From: Acidobacteriaceae bacterium
GTDB lineage: Bacteria; Acidobacteriota; Terriglobia; Terriglobales; Acidobacteriaceae
Assembly: GCA_030037545.1 (NCBI GenBank)
Contig: JASHRF010000071.1
Span: 1 to 54,951 of the forward strand
DNA length: 54,951 bases
Direction: 5' to 3'
Shown here: piece by piece, positions 24,679-33,806 of the stretch
Layout: each line of letters starts with the position of its first letter
Position numbering within the stretch: position 1 is the first letter of the stretch
The notes under the pieces: generated by a model
Told to the model about the DNA's origin: nothing
Seen by the model: only the letters and a program-made list of their open reading frames with translations
The model's database searches: none
Translations under genes and position numbers: made by a program

Positions 24679-25472
24679 AGCAACACGGGCACGCTCAACC
24701 CGTCGTAGGCCAGGCGCACGCCCTCGGGCAGCGTGCGGTTGGTGGCTTCGTGGCCCAGGTCATGGGCGATGTGGGTGAGCCAGGTGTGGCGCGCACCGAT
24801 GCGCCCGGCCCACTGGAGCGCCTGCTCTACGGTCGCGTGGCTGGGATGCGGCGCGTGGCGTAGCGCCGAAAGAACCAGCACATCCAAGCCTTCAAGAAGC
24901 TTAAAGCTGGATTCAGGAATCGCGCTCACATCGGTGAGATAGGCCGCGTTGCCGAAACGGAAGCCCGAGATTTCCATCTCACCGTGCAGCAGCGGAACGT
25001 GAACGAAGTCGACCCCGTGCACCAGGGTATCCGCACTCAACGGCAGGAGCTGCACCTTGGCGCGCGTGGGATAGGTTGCTTGCGGCGATAGGGTGTAGTC
25101 GAAGACCCGCTCCAGCACTCCGGTGGTTTCAGGATCGGCATAGAGCGGGAGGGGCTCGCCAGCGCGGCGAAATGCAGCAAAGCTGAAGGGGCGCAGGTCG
25201 TCCATCCCCAGAACATGATCGGCGTGCCCGTGGGTATAAAAGACGGCATCCACGCGCCCCAGCCGCGCCTCAAGCGCCTGCTGGCGGAAGTCGGGGCCGG
25301 TGTCGATGACCACTACGCGCTCGGCAGCTTCGGCGTCGGTCCAACGCAGCGCGACGGAGGGCCGCAGCCGCCGGTCGTGCGGATCGGCCGATGTGCAGAC
25401 CCTGCACCCGCATCCCAGCGTGGGAACTCCCATCGAGGTTCCGGTGCCGAGAAATGTAAGGGTGGCGTCCAT
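24675..25472 (-). CDS. Metallo-beta-lactamase-fold hydrolase (PhnP-like)
   Basis: A 265-residue cytosolic metal hydrolase. It has the first strand LTFLGTGTSMGVPTLGCGCRVC, whose Cys cluster is typical of the PhnP-like group. The metal-binding motif THGHADH follows, then the loops LPLLHGEMEISGFRFG, YLTDVSAIP and WLTHIAHDLGH, which supply further ligands. PhnP is a cyclic-phosphate phosphodiesterase, but no phn genes are near, so a general phosphodiesterase role is more likely. It shares a four-base overlap with ribF and a 139-base gap to the DUF1844 gene. Confidence 0.83.
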   Translation of the reverse strand: MDATLTFLGTGTSMGVPTLGCGCRVCTSADPHDRRLRPSVALRWTDAEAAERVVVIDTGPDFRQQALEARLGRVDAVFYTHGHADHVLGMDDLRPFSFAAFRRAGEPLPLYADPETTGVLERVFDYTLSPQATYPTRAKVQLLPLSADTLVHGVDFVHVPLLHGEMEISGFRFGNAAYLTDVSAIPESSFKLLEGLDVLVLSALRHAPHPSHATVEQALQWAGRIGARHTWLTHIAHDLGHEATNRTLPEGVRLAYDGLSVPVLL

Positions 25473-25479
25473 TCGAATG

Positions 25480-25599
25480 AGCTTTCAGCTTCCAGCTACC
25501 ATCTCTCAGGTTTTCGCTCTCAGATTTTCGCTGCGATCTTCTGCTGCATTTGCTGCCGCACATGTTCGCCTTGCCCGCACGCCGGTCAAGCTGAAAGCT
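25480..25599. repeat. Degenerate short-period repeat with terminal inverted repeat
   Basis: The gap before the metallo-beta-lactamase-fold gene holds AGCTTTCAGC (25480-25489) and its exact complement GCTGAAAGCT (25590-25599), with AGCT/TTCAG-like short words repeated between. Similar low-complexity text (AGCTTTTAGCC) precedes mtnP at 13379-13404. Confidence 0.5.
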
Positions 25600-25611
25600 G
25601 AAGGCTGAGAG

Positions 25612-26262
25612 CTACCGCTTGCCTGCCGGGGGCGGCGGCTGAACGCTGGGCATGGAGATCATGCCGGTGATCTCGAGGAACATCATGCGCAGCTCATACA
25701 GGATAGCCTGCAACATGCGATCCTCTTCCGGGGTGAGATTGCCGCGGGTCTTCTCAGCCAGGATTCCGAGCAGGTCGATGGTGCTGCGCGCGCCCAAAAT
25801 ATCGATCTGCGGACGCTGGCCCTCGTGCGTCCCCGCGCCCATCTGGATCAGCCCGGAAAGGTAGAACTGCTGGACCAGGTGCTCGAAGCTCAGAGGAGGT
25901 TGCGCGCCCATCGCCGGGTTTTGCGCCCGCGCCATGTCCTCGATGCGCTGCGCGGAGGCATCGTAAGCGGCCTTCTGTTCTTTGCTCTCCTGGGCAGTGG
26001 GAGCGGGCGGAAGCTCCCGCTCCTCGCGAGCAGTCTTGTCCTCTTCGCGGACGGCATCAGGCTCTTGGCGAGCAGGCGCGACCGGCGCGGGCTGCGCTGC
26101 TTTGGGCCGGTCTTCCTCGACCACCAGATGCGGACCGGCATTGGCCTGGGCCGGTGGAAGGGATGGCGGCGTCTCCTGACCGGGCGCGTGGACGCTTTCC
26201 TGCTCTTCCTGCGCCTTCAATTTACGGCGATCGATGACTTCGAACTTCGGTGTATCGCTCAT
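25612..26262 (-). CDS. DUF1844 domain protein
   Basis: A 216-residue protein. The first ~110 residues are low-complexity (Pro, Ala, Glu, Gln rich), starting FEVIDRRKLKAQEE. The C-terminal DUF1844 domain shows SFEHLVQQFYLSGLIQMG, IDILGARSTIDLLGILAEKT and GNLTPEEDRMLQAILYELRM, a helical domain of unknown function. No signal peptide is seen. It starts four bases after the ygfZ stop on the same strand and so is probably cotranscribed with ygfZ. Confidence 0.85.
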   Translation of the reverse strand: MSDTPKFEVIDRRKLKAQEEQESVHAPGQETPPSLPPAQANAGPHLVVEEDRPKAAQPAPVAPARQEPDAVREEDKTAREERELPPAPTAQESKEQKAAYDASAQRIEDMARAQNPAMGAQPPLSFEHLVQQFYLSGLIQMGAGTHEGQRPQIDILGARSTIDLLGILAEKTRGNLTPEEDRMLQAILYELRMMFLEITGMISMPSVQPPPPAGKR

Positions 26263-26266
26263 ATTC

Positions 26267-27511
26267 TCATAAATTCCGTGCCAGATTAGGCGGTGCAGTC
26301 AAAATGTGTGCCGTTCCTCTTGCGCCCCCCCCGGCTTGATAGATCAAGGTACGTTCTTCAGCCTCGGCGCGGATCATGCCCAGCGCAAAGACCCGGCTTC
26401 CCGAGGCAAGTGGAAGGGCGGCAGCACTGGTGATCTGCCCGGCGACGGAGCCGTCTTCAAGCAGCAGTTCAGTCCCCGCAGCCGGAACTTGACCGCTCAA
26501 GGGAGGACCGACGAGTTCGAGCGGACGCAGATGCCGGTGCACGTTGCCGCGGGAATGGATGCGCTCCACGATCTCCTGTCCCAGGTAGCAGCCTTTGTTG
26601 AAGTGCAGGGCGCGGGTCTGCGAGGTTTCCTGCGGCAAATCACGCTCGACCATATCGATGCCGTAGAGCGGGATGGCCTCGGCGATCCGGAACGCGTCCA
26701 GGGCGGCACAGCCAATGGGCGTGGCGCCGGCGGTGCGCAGCGCCGACCACAGCAACGGCAAACCAGCCACCGGAAGCCAAAGCTCATCGTGCGGCGCCAA
26801 CACTCCGTAGGAGCGCACCAGCCGCAAATCGTAGCCGTTCCATTCCACCTGAGCGCCCGACATGGGGTGCGCAAAGCCCGGCAAACCAAGCCGCGCCAGC
26901 ACTTCATCCGCCCGCGGCCCGGTCAATCCGATGACGGTCTCCGCACCCGCCTCGCCGGGCGCTTCCGTGCCCAGAGGAACCAGCTCCACATCGTCCATAA
27001 TGATGAAGTGGTTCAGGTGGGCCAGCAGCTTTTCGTACTGGTCGGCAGCAATCTCCAGTTCCAGCCCCGACTCGCCTGCAAATGGTGTGCCCAGAAGCGG
27101 ATCCGCCGAGCCTTCGCGAGTCTTCCGGCCTGGCGTCTCAGTTTTGCGCCGCGGGGGCGAAAGCTCTTCGCTTCCCCGCCAAACCATCAGGTCGCCCTGG
27201 ATGCGACCCTGCGCGTTCAGAACCAGGTTCCAGGCTCCGGTGTTGGGAAACAGGTCGTTGACCGTGTTGGTGACCATGCCGCTGAGCCAGCGGAAGCGAT
27301 CTTCTCCGCGCACCGCAACCCGGCGCAACCAGCCCAGATCGTGGATGGCCGCCTCAGTCACCAAAGCCGCTGTTTCCACCTCCGGCGCGTCCAACTGTTG
27401 TGGGGTAAATGCGCCGCGATAGCCCACCAGCGCGTGTGCTGTGCCGGCCGACTCGAGCAGAGCGGCCAACGCGGTACGTTCGATCGTTCGCGCCAGGTTT
27501 GTACCCGTCAT
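26267..27511 (-). CDS. ygfZ: YgfZ/GcvT-type folate-binding protein
   Basis: A 414-residue member of the GcvT/YgfZ family. YgfZ proteins bind tetrahydrofolate and support iron-sulfur enzyme maturation. The defining motif KGCYLGQEIVERIHSRGNVHR is present with its Cys. The N-terminal region has VAVRGEDRFRWLSGMVTNTV and LNAQGRIQGDLMVWR. The ATG at 27511 puts the start close to the fold; ribosome-site evidence is weak, and an ATG at 27553 is possible. A stretch around 27100-27180 (RKTETPGRKTREGSADPL) looks like a family-atypical insert. The absence of gcvH/gcvP nearby argues against a glycine-cleavage T-protein. Confidence 0.87.
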   Translation of the reverse strand: MTGTNLARTIERTALAALLESAGTAHALVGYRGAFTPQQLDAPEVETAALVTEAAIHDLGWLRRVAVRGEDRFRWLSGMVTNTVNDLFPNTGAWNLVLNAQGRIQGDLMVWRGSEELSPPRRKTETPGRKTREGSADPLLGTPFAGESGLELEIAADQYEKLLAHLNHFIIMDDVELVPLGTEAPGEAGAETVIGLTGPRADEVLARLGLPGFAHPMSGAQVEWNGYDLRLVRSYGVLAPHDELWLPVAGLPLLWSALRTAGATPIGCAALDAFRIAEAIPLYGIDMVERDLPQETSQTRALHFNKGCYLGQEIVERIHSRGNVHRHLRPLELVGPPLSGQVPAAGTELLLEDGSVAGQITSAAALPLASGSRVFALGMIRAEAEERTLIYQAGGGARGTAHILTAPPNLARNL

Positions 27512-27649
27512 TGAGGTGCGTTTCCGCTGTCCGGCGCCGTTTTTTCTCGTCATTTGCGGGCGCGGGACCGCATCCTGATTATAGCCTTGGAGGCAGAGAC
27601 TAAGGTTGCGGCGGCATCCAACTATAAGGAGCCACAGGGAGATTCGACG

Positions 27650-29329
27650 ATGGAGCGGCAGGCGTTGGCGCGGCGCGGAAGACGAACGGCAGCATGGGCG
27701 GCGATCATCTGCATCTGCCTGGGAACGGCACTGACGGCAGCGCAGACGGCGCCTGTGCCGCCTGCTTCGGGCAGCGCGGCGCAGTCCGGAAAGAGTAGTC
27801 AGGCCGCTGCCCAGAGCCAGAACCAATCGCAACACGGCGCCCAGCATGACTCACTGATCACCCCCGAACAGGCCCAGCAGCTTTTCGCGCTGGTTGACAC
27901 CTTGCTCCAGTTCTCTTCGCAGGAGACCGGGCTGCCCATCGAGAGCACGGTGAAGCGGAAGCTTATTTCCCGCGCCGATCTCGAAAAATACCTCAACGAC
28001 AAGTTCAACGACGACGAGGGCGCCAAGCGGTTGGAGCGCGACGAAATCGTCCTGAAGAAGTTCGGCTTTCTGGACCACGATTTTGAGCTGCGGCCGTTCC
28101 TTTTAGCGCTGCTGAAGGAGCAGATCGAGGGCTACTATGACTCCAAGACCAAGACCGTCAACCTGCTGAACTGGGTCGATCCCGACGAGCAGAAGCAGGT
28201 GATGGCCCACGAGCTGACTCACGCGCTCCAGGATCAGCACTCGGATCTGGACAAATGGGACGACCAGACACCCGACGATGTGTCGACCACCGCGGCCGGC
28301 GACACCGAGCACCTGCAAAAGGACGAGATGGACACCGCGCGCGATGCCGTGGCGGAAGGCCAGGCTACGGCCGTGATGATGGATTATGCGCTGAAGCCGT
28401 ATGGAAAAAGTCTGGTCAAGGATCCCGAGATCCTCGATGTTCTCAAGGACCAGATGACCGGCTCCGATTCGCCAGTGATGGCGCGGGCTCCGCTCATGCT
28501 CTCCGAGGAGATGCTTTTCCCGTACAAGGAGGGCCTCAGCTTCGAGCAGGACGTGTGGATGGACGAAGGGCAACACGCGGCGTTTGCAGGGGCGCTCGAC
28601 CGTCCGCCCAGCTCCACCTGGGAAATTATCAATCCCCGCGTTTACGAGAAGAAGGAAATCCCGGCCGTTCCGCTGTTGCCCGACATTCACCCGCTGGTTG
28701 ACCCGCTTTACCGGGCCTACGACATTGGCCAGGTGGGGCAGCTCGACTTGCACATTCTGGCCGAGTTGTTCGGCGGCGACCAGGCTGCCAGCGACCTGAC
28801 GCCGGCCTGGAATGGCGGCATTTATTGGGCGGGCCAGTTGCGCAGCGCCAAAACGCCGGCCGAGCAGGACAGCACCAGATCGCTGGCGCTGTTTTATCTT
28901 TCCGCATGGCGCAACCCGGAGTCGGCGCAGGCCTTCGCCAAATTCTATGCGGAGAATCTGGCGCGCAAGTATTCAACGGTGAAAGAGGTTGAAACTTCCG
29001 CGGTTTCAGGGCCAGTCGATACCGGCGCCGTCGAGCAGGTTTTCTCCACCGACGAAGGCCCGGTGGTGATTACTCAGCGCGGAAACCTGGTTTTTGTGGC
29101 GGAAAGCTTTCCATTGCCGCTGGCGCGCAAGCTGACCATGCTGATCCTTAACGGCCAGGGCACGGGCGACGTGCGCACGGCGGGGAACACACCTCCGCAG
29201 GCGGGCGTGGGACAGACTGCTCCCAGGGCGCTGAGCGCGGACCTGATGCAGTTCCTCCAGAGCTGCGGCGTCATGAAAGAAGTCGTTGACGCGACGCTGA
29301 AAAGCGCCACACTCGCCGCCGCGCACTGA
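27650..29329 (+). CDS. Secreted HExxH metalloprotease-like protein of unknown family
   Basis: A 559-residue exported protein with a twin-Arg-rich start (ARRGRRTAAW) and a hydrophobic signal (AAIICICLGTALTAAQ), then a Ser/Gln-rich linker. The core has EGYYDSKTKTVNLLNW followed by the zinc motif QVMAHELTHALQDQHSD (His187, Glu188, His191). Downstream, RDAVAEGQATAVMMDY offers Glu as third ligand, the gluzincin pattern. The rest contains no second known domain. The ATG at 27650 lies eight bases after AGGGAG. It is divergent from ygfZ. Function unknown; proteolysis is inferred from the motif only. Confidence 0.75.
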   Translation: MERQALARRGRRTAAWAAIICICLGTALTAAQTAPVPPASGSAAQSGKSSQAAAQSQNQSQHGAQHDSLITPEQAQQLFALVDTLLQFSSQETGLPIESTVKRKLISRADLEKYLNDKFNDDEGAKRLERDEIVLKKFGFLDHDFELRPFLLALLKEQIEGYYDSKTKTVNLLNWVDPDEQKQVMAHELTHALQDQHSDLDKWDDQTPDDVSTTAAGDTEHLQKDEMDTARDAVAEGQATAVMMDYALKPYGKSLVKDPEILDVLKDQMTGSDSPVMARAPLMLSEEMLFPYKEGLSFEQDVWMDEGQHAAFAGALDRPPSSTWEIINPRVYEKKEIPAVPLLPDIHPLVDPLYRAYDIGQVGQLDLHILAELFGGDQAASDLTPAWNGGIYWAGQLRSAKTPAEQDSTRSLALFYLSAWRNPESAQAFAKFYAENLARKYSTVKEVETSAVSGPVDTGAVEQVFSTDEGPVVITQRGNLVFVAESFPLPLARKLTMLILNGQGTGDVRTAGNTPPQAGVGQTAPRALSADLMQFLQSCGVMKEVVDATLKSATLAAAH

Positions 29330-29861
29330 TTGGCTGCAAGCGTATGGCCGCACCTACCCGCGCCATGTACGCTGCCAAACAGCGTCATGGCGAGGTACGC
29401 CAACCTGTCCGGCTTCAGGCATCTCCGTATTCCTGCCATGAAACGGAAGTGATTCGAATCGGTCGACCCAACTCTCCCGAGAACCTGTCGATTCTTAAGG
29501 AACCAATAAAGTAACGAGTTGGATAGGTTCTCACATCTGGACAAATATCCACTTAAGTTCCACCCTCGCCCATGGAAGTGCTATTTTCGCGGGACCTTGT
29601 GTGCCAATAGAGTTCCAAATCAGGCAAGAGTAGCAGCGGAGTAATCATTCGGGACCTTGACACCAAAGTACCATGGCTCCAACACTTTAATAATCGTATC
29701 GTTATGATAACTACTCCCCGCAGGCCGCCGGGTGCGCCGCGCGGCCGTTCGGCGCTGTCGAGACGGGACCCGGTCAAGGGCACTCGGCCGCCGCAGACGC
29801 ACACGCAAGATAGTGCGACACAATTCTGATTCAAGCAACGGCCACGCAGAGAGGTAGAACG
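29330..29861. other. 532-base gap upstream of the TadE/TadG-like genes
   Basis: No supported gene. It has a locally AT-rich stretch (29685-29715) with the palindrome GTTATgATAAC (29701-29711), and two copies of CGGGACCTTG about 60 bases apart (near 29590 and 29650). TTGACA overlaps the second copy. This may be the control region for the downstream pilus-like genes. Confidence 0.4.
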
Positions 29862-30416
29862 ATGAAGATTAGCGGCAGTCAACGCAAGCAGCGCCGTTTG
29901 CCTGCTCCGCGAGTGAGACCATGGCTGCGCTTCGGCGGCGAGGATGGCTCCGCGCTGATTGAGATGGCCGCCTTGCTGCCATTCATGTTGTTGGTCCTGA
30001 CCGGGGCGGGTTCGTTTACGCTGGCTTTCTACAATTTGCAACAAATCGGAAACGCGGTCTCCGCTGCCGCGCAGGGGCTTGGAGCTACTGCAGGGGTGGT
30101 CGACGATCCCTGCGCGCAGGTGGTTTCGCAGGTCGAGGCGTCGATGCCGGGAACACCGGCCTCAGATCTCAGTTTCACGGTGGTCATTACCAACGCCGCG
30201 GGCACGGCTACCACCTACGGTCCGACCGCTGGAAGCTTGTCCTGCAAAGCGGCGGGTAGCGGAGGGGCGGCGTCGACGGCGGAGGCGGCAGGCGAGCCCC
30301 AGACGGTCACGGTCGCTTACAGCTTCAAATGGTTCACGGTATTCACCTGGAAGGCTTTTGGGAATTCATCTCCGTCCTCCGCTCTTACTTCTTCGGAGAC
30401 TACGCTGGCCGATTAA
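29862..30416 (+). CDS. TadE-like pseudopilin-type membrane protein 1
   Basis: A 184-residue protein: a basic cytosolic start, then EDGSALIEMAALLPFMLLVLTGAGSF, the TadE-like segment with a Glu five residues after the Gly and a long membrane helix. The outer part has two Cys (DPCAQ, LSCKAAG) that may pair, and it is Ala/Gly/Thr rich. GAGAGGTAG lies before the ATG. The next two genes are another TadE-like protein and a TadG-like protein on the same strand. In Tad systems these minor pilins help build Flp pili; no ATPase or secretin gene is in this window. Confidence 0.7.
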   Translation: MKISGSQRKQRRLPAPRVRPWLRFGGEDGSALIEMAALLPFMLLVLTGAGSFTLAFYNLQQIGNAVSAAAQGLGATAGVVDDPCAQVVSQVEASMPGTPASDLSFTVVITNAAGTATTYGPTAGSLSCKAAGSGGAASTAEAAGEPQTVTVAYSFKWFTVFTWKAFGNSSPSSALTSSETTLAD

Positions 30417-30460
30417 AGAGGGGGAATGACGTGCATGATGCGGTTCCGGGAGGTACAGAG

Positions 30461-31009
30461 ATGAAGCTTGAATTGGGACTGCGAAGGCGGGCCAATCTGC
30501 TTGTTTGCGCCGCCAAGCGGGCTTTGCGCCGGTGCGGCGAGGAAGGCTCAACTATGGTTGAGTTTGCCGTCACGGCGCCGGTTCTGGTGATGACACTGAC
30601 CGGGACATGTTCGTGCGCGCTGGCTTTCTATAGCTTGCAACAGCTCGCGAACGCGACCTCGAACGCCGTGCAGACGGTTGCCGCCTACCAAGGTCTTAAC
30701 ACAGGGACAATCAACGACAGCGATCCATGCGCGCTAGCCGCGTCAACGGTTACGGGGACGCTCTCTGGTTGGAATGCAGGGAGTTTCAGCTACTCGATGG
30801 TCATCACGGACAGTAACGGCGATACCCACCCCTACAGTTCAACCACTTCCGGCGGAACAACGACGTTCACCTGTACGGCGGGCTCAGCGGAGCTTGCTCA
30901 GAACGAACCTGTGACGCTGACAGTAACCTATTCGTACTCATGGTTGCCAATCCTGTCATTTACCCCAAAAAGCCCCCTGACATCGGCGCAGGGGACGTTG
31001 GCCCAATAA
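30461..31009 (+). CDS. TadE-like pseudopilin-type membrane protein 2
   Basis: A 182-residue paralogue of the upstream protein. It shares EEGSTMVEFAVTAPVLVMTLTG as the processed/membrane segment, LAFYSLQQLANATSNAVQTVAA, the DPCALA and FTCTAG cysteines, and a C-terminal TVTYSYSWLPIL strand. The ATG at 30461 follows GGGAGG by eight bases; a longer frame from 30329 overlaps the previous gene and lacks support. It arose probably by tandem duplication. Role as for the first TadE-like protein. Confidence 0.72.
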   Translation: MKLELGLRRRANLLVCAAKRALRRCGEEGSTMVEFAVTAPVLVMTLTGTCSCALAFYSLQQLANATSNAVQTVAAYQGLNTGTINDSDPCALAASTVTGTLSGWNAGSFSYSMVITDSNGDTHPYSSTTSGGTTTFTCTAGSAELAQNEPVTLTVTYSYSWLPILSFTPKSPLTSAQGTLAQ

Positions 31010-31024
31010 GAGGAGGGATGTCGA

Positions 31025-32725
31025 ATGAAAGGCTTAAGTATTCGCTCCATACGCACGTTCCTGCGGGATCAGAGCGGCCAGTCCGCGATTGTGATGGCGG
31101 GGGCTCTGGTCGCGGTAATGGCGCTCGGCGCCGCCGGAATTGAGACCGGGCACGTCTATTACGCTTACCGGTTGCTCCAGTCGTCGACGCAGGCAGCGGG
31201 CCTGGCGGGCGCGCAAGCCATGCCCGACATCACGCAGGCGACGGCTTACGTGACTGAGTTCAGCTCCGAGACGGGCCAAAAGAACGCTACGAATCTGCTC
31301 CAGAGCGTCGCCATCACGTCGACATTCTATTGCTCCAGCACGGTATCGGGCACGTTGAACGTGGGCTGCCAGTCTCCCCCATCCGGCGAGGGAAGCTGCT
31401 CGGGCAGCGCCACGAGCTGCAATGCCCTCAAGGTGGTGCAGACAGCTCAGGTCAATCTGTGGTTTGGAGGACTGGTCGGTATACCGACATTCAATCTCTC
31501 GGCGGAGGCTTCAGCGGCGATGAGGGGCGGTACATCCATTCCCTACAACATCGCCCTCATCATCGACACTACGAAATCGATGGCCGATGATACGGCCCCC
31601 GCGAGTGACGGATGCGGCAGCGACGCTACGCAGATCGTGTGCGCGGTTTCAGGATTCAAGACGCTGCTGGAAATGATGAATCCGTGCGCCCTGAACACGA
31701 CCTGCACCTCGAGCACCCCATACGTGGATGGCGTGGCGTTATTTGTGTTTCCGGCCGTGGCGGGAGCTCCGTCGTCGACAGGTGTAGCGGGAGATGCGGG
31801 AGATGATACCACCTGCCCCACAAAGAATCCTTCTACCGTGCCGTACAACTTTGTCGACGTGACGTCTACCCCGTCTACGTCGCGGAATCTCAATCTGGAG
31901 ACCTCTGGGACCAACGCAGGCTCCTATGAGGTCGTCAGCTTCAACGACACCTACAAAGCGAACGATTCGACGACGACTCTGTCGTCATCCGACCCGCTTG
32001 GGGTAGCGGCCGGTGGGGGAGGGGGCACCTGCAAGGGGCTGCAGGCACCGGGCGGCGAGGCAACCTACTACGCCCAGGTGATCTATGCGGCGCAAGCAGC
32101 GCTCGTAGCGCAGCAGATATCCTATCCAGGCTCACAAAACATCATGATTATCCTGAGCGACGGGAATGCGACTGCGTGCGCTTCCGGCGCCAATACTTCA
32201 GACGACGCATGCAGCGGCAGCGACATCGTTGCAATGAATTGCCAAACTCCCGGGGGCAGCGGTTGCGCCGTCAGCTCCAACGCTTCCAGTAACACCAGCC
32301 CTCCCCTCAACGGCACCGGAACTTCGACGACCAATCCGCTAGGCTACAACATCGCCACTTATCCCTCCGCGCTAGGCGAATGCGGGCAAGCGGTGCAGGC
32401 GGCGCAGTCGGCGACAGCGGCGGGAACCAAGGTCTACACGGTTGCCATGGGCTCGGAGACGTCAGGTGGGTGTTTGTCGGACCAGAAGGTCACTCTAACC
32501 GGTTTGTCGAACGGCGCAGTAACTTGGCCAACCGGCAGTTCCTATCCCAAGGAGCCCTGCAATGCGATCGGCGCCATGGCATCGAATGTCAATACGTTCT
32601 TTTCCGATAACACAGCGGGGTGCGCCGCCACAGGCGGCAATGTCAACTACACAACCATGGCCCAAATCTTTCAGGCCATCGGAAACAACCTCACGGCTGC
32701 GCGGTTGATTCCCAACGGCGACTGA
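31025..32725 (+). CDS. TadG-like protein with von Willebrand A-type domain
   Basis: A 566-residue protein. The N-terminal Flp/TadG segment is DQSGQSAIVMAGALVAVMALGAAGIETG, with a single membrane helix, then YYAYRLLQSSTQAAGLAGAQA. From about residue 175 a vWA-like domain starts YNIALIIDTTKSM, a variant of the DxSxS metal site, with IMIILSDGNAT as a later strand. Several Cys pairs (SCSGSATSC, CTSST, CGQA) suggest disulfides outside the cell. AGGAGGG precedes the ATG. It is the last gene of the three-gene run and is followed by a terminator. Confidence 0.8.
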   Translation: MKGLSIRSIRTFLRDQSGQSAIVMAGALVAVMALGAAGIETGHVYYAYRLLQSSTQAAGLAGAQAMPDITQATAYVTEFSSETGQKNATNLLQSVAITSTFYCSSTVSGTLNVGCQSPPSGEGSCSGSATSCNALKVVQTAQVNLWFGGLVGIPTFNLSAEASAAMRGGTSIPYNIALIIDTTKSMADDTAPASDGCGSDATQIVCAVSGFKTLLEMMNPCALNTTCTSSTPYVDGVALFVFPAVAGAPSSTGVAGDAGDDTTCPTKNPSTVPYNFVDVTSTPSTSRNLNLETSGTNAGSYEVVSFNDTYKANDSTTTLSSSDPLGVAAGGGGGTCKGLQAPGGEATYYAQVIYAAQAALVAQQISYPGSQNIMIILSDGNATACASGANTSDDACSGSDIVAMNCQTPGGSGCAVSSNASSNTSPPLNGTGTSTTNPLGYNIATYPSALGECGQAVQAAQSATAAGTKVYTVAMGSETSGGCLSDQKVTLTGLSNGAVTWPTGSSYPKEPCNAIGAMASNVNTFFSDNTAGCAATGGNVNYTTMAQIFQAIGNNLTAARLIPNGD

Positions 32726-32873
32726 TGAGAGTATTTCTCCGTCGCTTGCAGCCCTCGCCACCAAGCGCGCAATGGCGATTCCTTAGGGGTACCGCCATTT
32801 GAGTCCACGGGCCTGAGAGTATTGCGGAAGGAGAAATGCCGTACGGCGCCTGAAGCAGGCGGCAAATGTTTGC

Positions 32874-32907
32874 GAAGGGTGCGGGCGAAGAACCCGCGCC
32901 CTTCTTT
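32874..32907 (+). terminator. Probable rho-independent terminator after the TadG-like gene
   Basis: A GC-rich stem, GAAGGGtGCGGGC paired with CCCGCgCCCTTC around a short loop, is followed by TTT. It lies about 150 bases after the stop. The T-run is short, so strength is uncertain. Confidence 0.5.
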
Positions 32908-33080
32908 GCTGTATGGACGGAAAGGGTTGCGGACCGTTGGGAAGCAGTTCGGCGGAGACCGTTCTATTCGTACTCCTCGGAGATGAGGAGCAGTACTTCG
33001 ACTTTGGCGGGCTGGCCGTCCTGGGTGGCAGCTCACTCTTCGGATTGCGGATAAGTCACTGTGAATATGTAAGTTACGCT

Positions 33081-33110
33081 TTCGACACGACCGAAGTCGT
33101 TCCCTTTCAA
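33081..33110. repeat. Diverged single hairpin of the repeat family, copy 4
   Basis: ACGAC (33087-33091) and GTCGT (33096-33100) form a short hairpin followed by TCCCTTTCAA. This aligns with the second core and tail of the larger elements, with a G-C pair of the stem changed to A-T. It stands alone, upstream of the thymidine kinase gene. Confidence 0.5.
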
Positions 33111-33188
33111 GCCAGCAAATACCCCGCATCGCGTCGTCGCTTCACTGCGTTATGATGATTTTTTCGTTCTCCTATTAATCTCATTAGA

Positions 33189-33806
33189 GTGACTCAGGTG
33201 CAAGGCAAACTCGAATTGATGCTGGGGCCGATGCGCAGCAACAAAACGGCGGAATTGCTGCGGCGCTGCGACATGCGGCGCCATTACGCCGGCCAGTACG
33301 TTCTGGTTCTTAAGCCCAACGACGACACCAAGGGCGGTCCGGGCATGGTGGAAAGCCGCAACCCCGACGGCCACGGCAAAATGCAGGCGCTGGAATTCAA
33401 GGCCGCTGATCCCTGGCCTGTGCTTGAGCTCATCGAGCGGAAAGAGCAGGAGATCGGCAAGCGCGTGGAGTGCATCGCCATCGATGAGGGCCAGTTCGTC
33501 GAGGGCCTCTTCATCTTCGTTAAAAACTTGCTCGATGCCGGCCACGACGTGCTGGTCGCGGGCCTCGATCTCGACTTCCGGGCCATGCCCTTCGGCGAGA
33601 TGCTCAACCTGAGCTGGCTGGTGAACGCTTACGGCGGTGGCATCACAGAGTGCATGGCCTATTGCTCCTGCGGCGCGCGGGCGCTCTATTCGCAGCGGCT
33701 GATCGACGGCCAACCGGCGCCGTACGACAGCCCGATCAAGGTCCCCGGCGACGCCTACGAGCCGCGCTGCGCCGAACATTTCATCCTCCCCGGCCGGCCG
33801 CATTAG
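33189..33806 (+). CDS. tdk: Thymidine kinase
   Basis: A 205-residue type II thymidine kinase that phosphorylates thymidine with ATP for salvage. The P-loop is GPMRSNKT (13-20), the Walker B/catalytic segment is CIAIDEGQF with Glu100 as likely base, and LVAGLDLDFRAMPFGEM is the family lid region. A zinc-binding Cys cluster sits in the C-terminal lasso (CMAYCSCGA and RCAEHF). A GTG at 33189 is the best start. It is an isolated gene with a hairpin repeat upstream; the next gene is unrelated. Confidence 0.92.
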   Translation: MTQVQGKLELMLGPMRSNKTAELLRRCDMRRHYAGQYVLVLKPNDDTKGGPGMVESRNPDGHGKMQALEFKAADPWPVLELIERKEQEIGKRVECIAIDEGQFVEGLFIFVKNLLDAGHDVLVAGLDLDFRAMPFGEMLNLSWLVNAYGGGITECMAYCSCGARALYSQRLIDGQPAPYDSPIKVPGDAYEPRCAEHFILPGRPH

